Shown one piece after another: positions 61,852-64,000 of a stretch of 64,000 bases of DNA. The translations under genes and the position numbers were made by a program. Below the pieces are notes generated by a model. The model searched no databases. It was not told the origin of the DNA and saw nothing but the letters and a program-made list of their open reading frames with translations. This stretch comes from Zeugodacus cucurbitae (Eukaryota > Arthropoda > Insecta > Diptera > Tephritidae): positions 10,027,001 through 10,091,000 of the forward strand of contig NC_071668.1 of assembly GCF_028554725.1 (NCBI RefSeq). The letters run 5' to 3'. How positions within the stretch are numbered: position 1 is the stretch's first letter; each line of letters starts with the position of its first letter.

Positions 61852-64000
61852 GACTTCTTTAAGAAAGAGAGACTTCTTCTAAGTGAATAGTACCTATAAT
61901 TGCTGAGAGAAAGTACCATATAAGAACTCTATGAAAATACCATCCACAAATTATCTTAACGGTTTGTCGAGAGCGACTACCGGCCCGAGCCGAATCAGTC
62001 GCAAATCTATAAACCAGTTCGTTATGCACTTTAGAGGAAATAGTTTGGACTCGGAGAGTATTTTTTCTTTGCCAGACCCATAAGACCGCGAAAGAAATAG
62101 TTTTCGCTCAAATGTGGAAGTCAACATGGAAACAGAAGGCATTTTTGAAGCCTCGAAATTTTATACTAACGATCCGGTAAAGAGCTGTGTGAGGACCATC
62201 ACTTCAGTATGGATATTATGACGAAGAATAAAGTCATAATTTCATTAGAAACATCGATTAACTCTTAGATCTAAACTTTTCAACCCATATGGGCCATAAG
62301 GCAATGGAACTAGCATAAATTCAAGCAACAGTTATCTGCTGGTAAAAGATTTTCTGACCTCCACTTCACGCTCCGCTCCAAGTTATACTTCCTTGACAGA
62401 TTTCTAAAAATTTAACATGTCAAACTATTTCTGGTATGAAGCTTATTCTAATCCCTTCCAAACATGCCTTTTTAAAAACCAAAACCCCCAAAAACTACAA
62501 AAACTACCATGGGCATGAAAGGAAGTAATAACGAAGCATAATTCGGGGCACGCGATCTAAAAATTCCCCAAGCAAGGCAATTGCTTATTTTAATGCCCAA
62601 TAACTCAACATTTCAACAAGCTGTCACGTGTGCTCATAAATCAATTAATTCCATACCACACATGGGTGCAATGCCAAAACCAACCGACCAACCAACTAAT
62701 CCCAACAACGAGCAATTAAGACAACCTCCCCAATTAAGGCACAGCCACGCCAACACTCATTTTAACTCATTACATACATGCATATATTTCATTTATTTCA
62801 ATACCGCAAAACATACGAGTATCACTCGCAAAACAAAAACAACAAAACCAAATACGGAAATAAAACAGAAACCAAGAGGTGAGGTGAGGTGAGAAGAGAA
62901 AGCGGTGAATGCTGAATGGGCACAAGCTGACAAACTGCAGAAAACGTGAAATGTGAAAGGCGAAATGAGGACAGTCGCCCGTTGCTCCCGACGCAATGGC
63001 AGACAAGTGCAATGGTTGAAGAAATGCTGAATGTAAACAGTGGCAGCTTCGCTGGTGGGTATATGTGTGTGTGAGTTGGTTTTGAAGTCAGCACACATTT
63101 TAAAATTCAACACGGCACATAAAACTTGAGATTCATTAAATGTATGCCTGCATTTATATGCGCGTTTAATGAGCAAACGTGCGTACGGAGAAAGTGCCTA
63201 GGCACGCACAAAGACACACACACACTCACGCTCACACAGACAAGCTCATATGTGTGTGTCTTCACATTTTTATTTGCGAATATTAGTGTGCGAGCACGAT
63301 TGCACGCACGCCGTCGCCTGAAAGTGTAAGTGACAAGGGTGTGAATGAAAGCGAAGAGACAAGCTGCTGTAGCGGGGTTGAGGGAGATTACTGTAAAAAT
63401 AAACAGCAATAAAGTCGTCGAAAGAAGATAAATTTGTGAGTGTATGTGTTAAAAATTGTGACATATATGGTTGGCAGCAGTTCGTGCGCCTAAAAGTATG
63501 CTGCTATAAAAGTTAAATCCCAGGTAAGGCAGCTGAGTTGTGTATATTTATTTATAAATTTTGGTGTCAAATGTGTTGTTTAAACGGAAGAATGAGATTT
63601 GAAAAGAAATATAAAAAATGATTAAAGAAGGACTAAGTTTGGATGGAAAATAATTACAGGTGTCAGCAAAACTTTATATCGGAAATCCGAACGAATATGC
63701 TAGGTATATGGAATTGAAGGAACATTAAGTTCGATAACATCAATTCCTGTTACCAAACCACATTTTATCTCATATATGAAATATTATATTCAAATAAAGT
63801 CAACTGGAAAGAATCTATGTAGGAATAGGGAAGGGTCTGAACTGAAATAAAAATATACTTGAAAAAATATATCCATACGAATTTATTAAGATAGCTCACA
63901 TATGTACCGGTGCATTCGACATAAAGTCCATGAGAATTACGAAAAGTATATTAGTGCCCCAGACCTTTCAGTTCTCTCAAGCGCTGCCTAAAGCAATGGA
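61852..64000. other. Non-coding stretch
   Basis: CA/GT dinucleotide-rich words lie at 63200-63260, and CAA-type words near 62830. Several overlapping frames at 62581-63464 code for low-complexity His/Ser/Phe sequence and are not supported. No gene recognised up to the window end. Confidence 0.35.

Noticed and set aside
1..64000. tRNA, rRNA or known microRNA genes
   Set aside because: No tRNA B-box-like GGTTCRANTCC with a matching A-box, and no recognised rRNA or familiar microRNA seed context, was found by eye.

Overview
This is nuclear DNA of a higher fly. It is AT-rich and full of TTG/CAA microsatellites, with short introns (57 and 99 bp) in the only clear gene. The interspersed repeats (RTE and RNase H-bearing LINE relics, hAT relics, and a repeat with TATACTC...GAGTATA ends) look most like a tephritid fruit fly such as Bactrocera, Zeugodacus or Ceratitis. 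That assignment is inference, because no search could be run.

Only one confident protein-coding gene is present. It is a three-exon, 675-residue secreted cholinesterase-like protein on the minus strand (54320 to 52137), with clean splice sites and a polyadenylation signal. It keeps the alpha/beta-hydrolase scaffold, the three disulfide pairs, the catalytic Glu and the catalytic His. The nucleophilic Ser is Gly, so it should be a non-catalytic, glutactin-type protein rather than an enzyme.

The rest is a roughly 52-kb gene-poor stretch on the left and 10 kb on the right. It may be intergenic, or large introns of a gene whose exons cannot be seen from sequence alone. Layout: an RNase H-bearing LINE relic (0.4-1.1 kb); degenerate AT-rich repeats (4.9-6.0 kb); a purine-rich 54-bp repeat (10.4-10.8 kb); two hexamer arrays (13.6-13.8 and 15.2-16.2 kb); a GC-richer block that may be a promoter or first exon (20.2-21.0 kb); a pyrimidine-rich tract (21.4 kb); two copies of one MITE family in opposite orientation (23.0 and 26.5 kb) bracketing a TATACTC-ended repeat; a hAT element with 8-bp target duplications that has an RTE fragment nested in it (29.0-30.6 kb); a second hAT relic with dimerisation-domain remains (32.2-33.2 kb); a 152-bp satellite (37.2-38.2 kb); an internally deleted RTE copy (40.5-41.2 kb); an unidentified coding-like relic (43.4-43.8 kb); a 66-bp satellite with higher-order duplication (46.4-47.5 kb); the esterase-like gene; and a perfect 55-bp-arm palindrome (59.6 kb).

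No tRNA, rRNA, CRISPR, operon or bacterial-type feature was seen. The observations I rate highest are the Ser-to-Gly esterase, the perfect palindrome, the two dated-by-structure hAT insertions, and the two small coding-like stretches at 43.4 and 61.7 kb.
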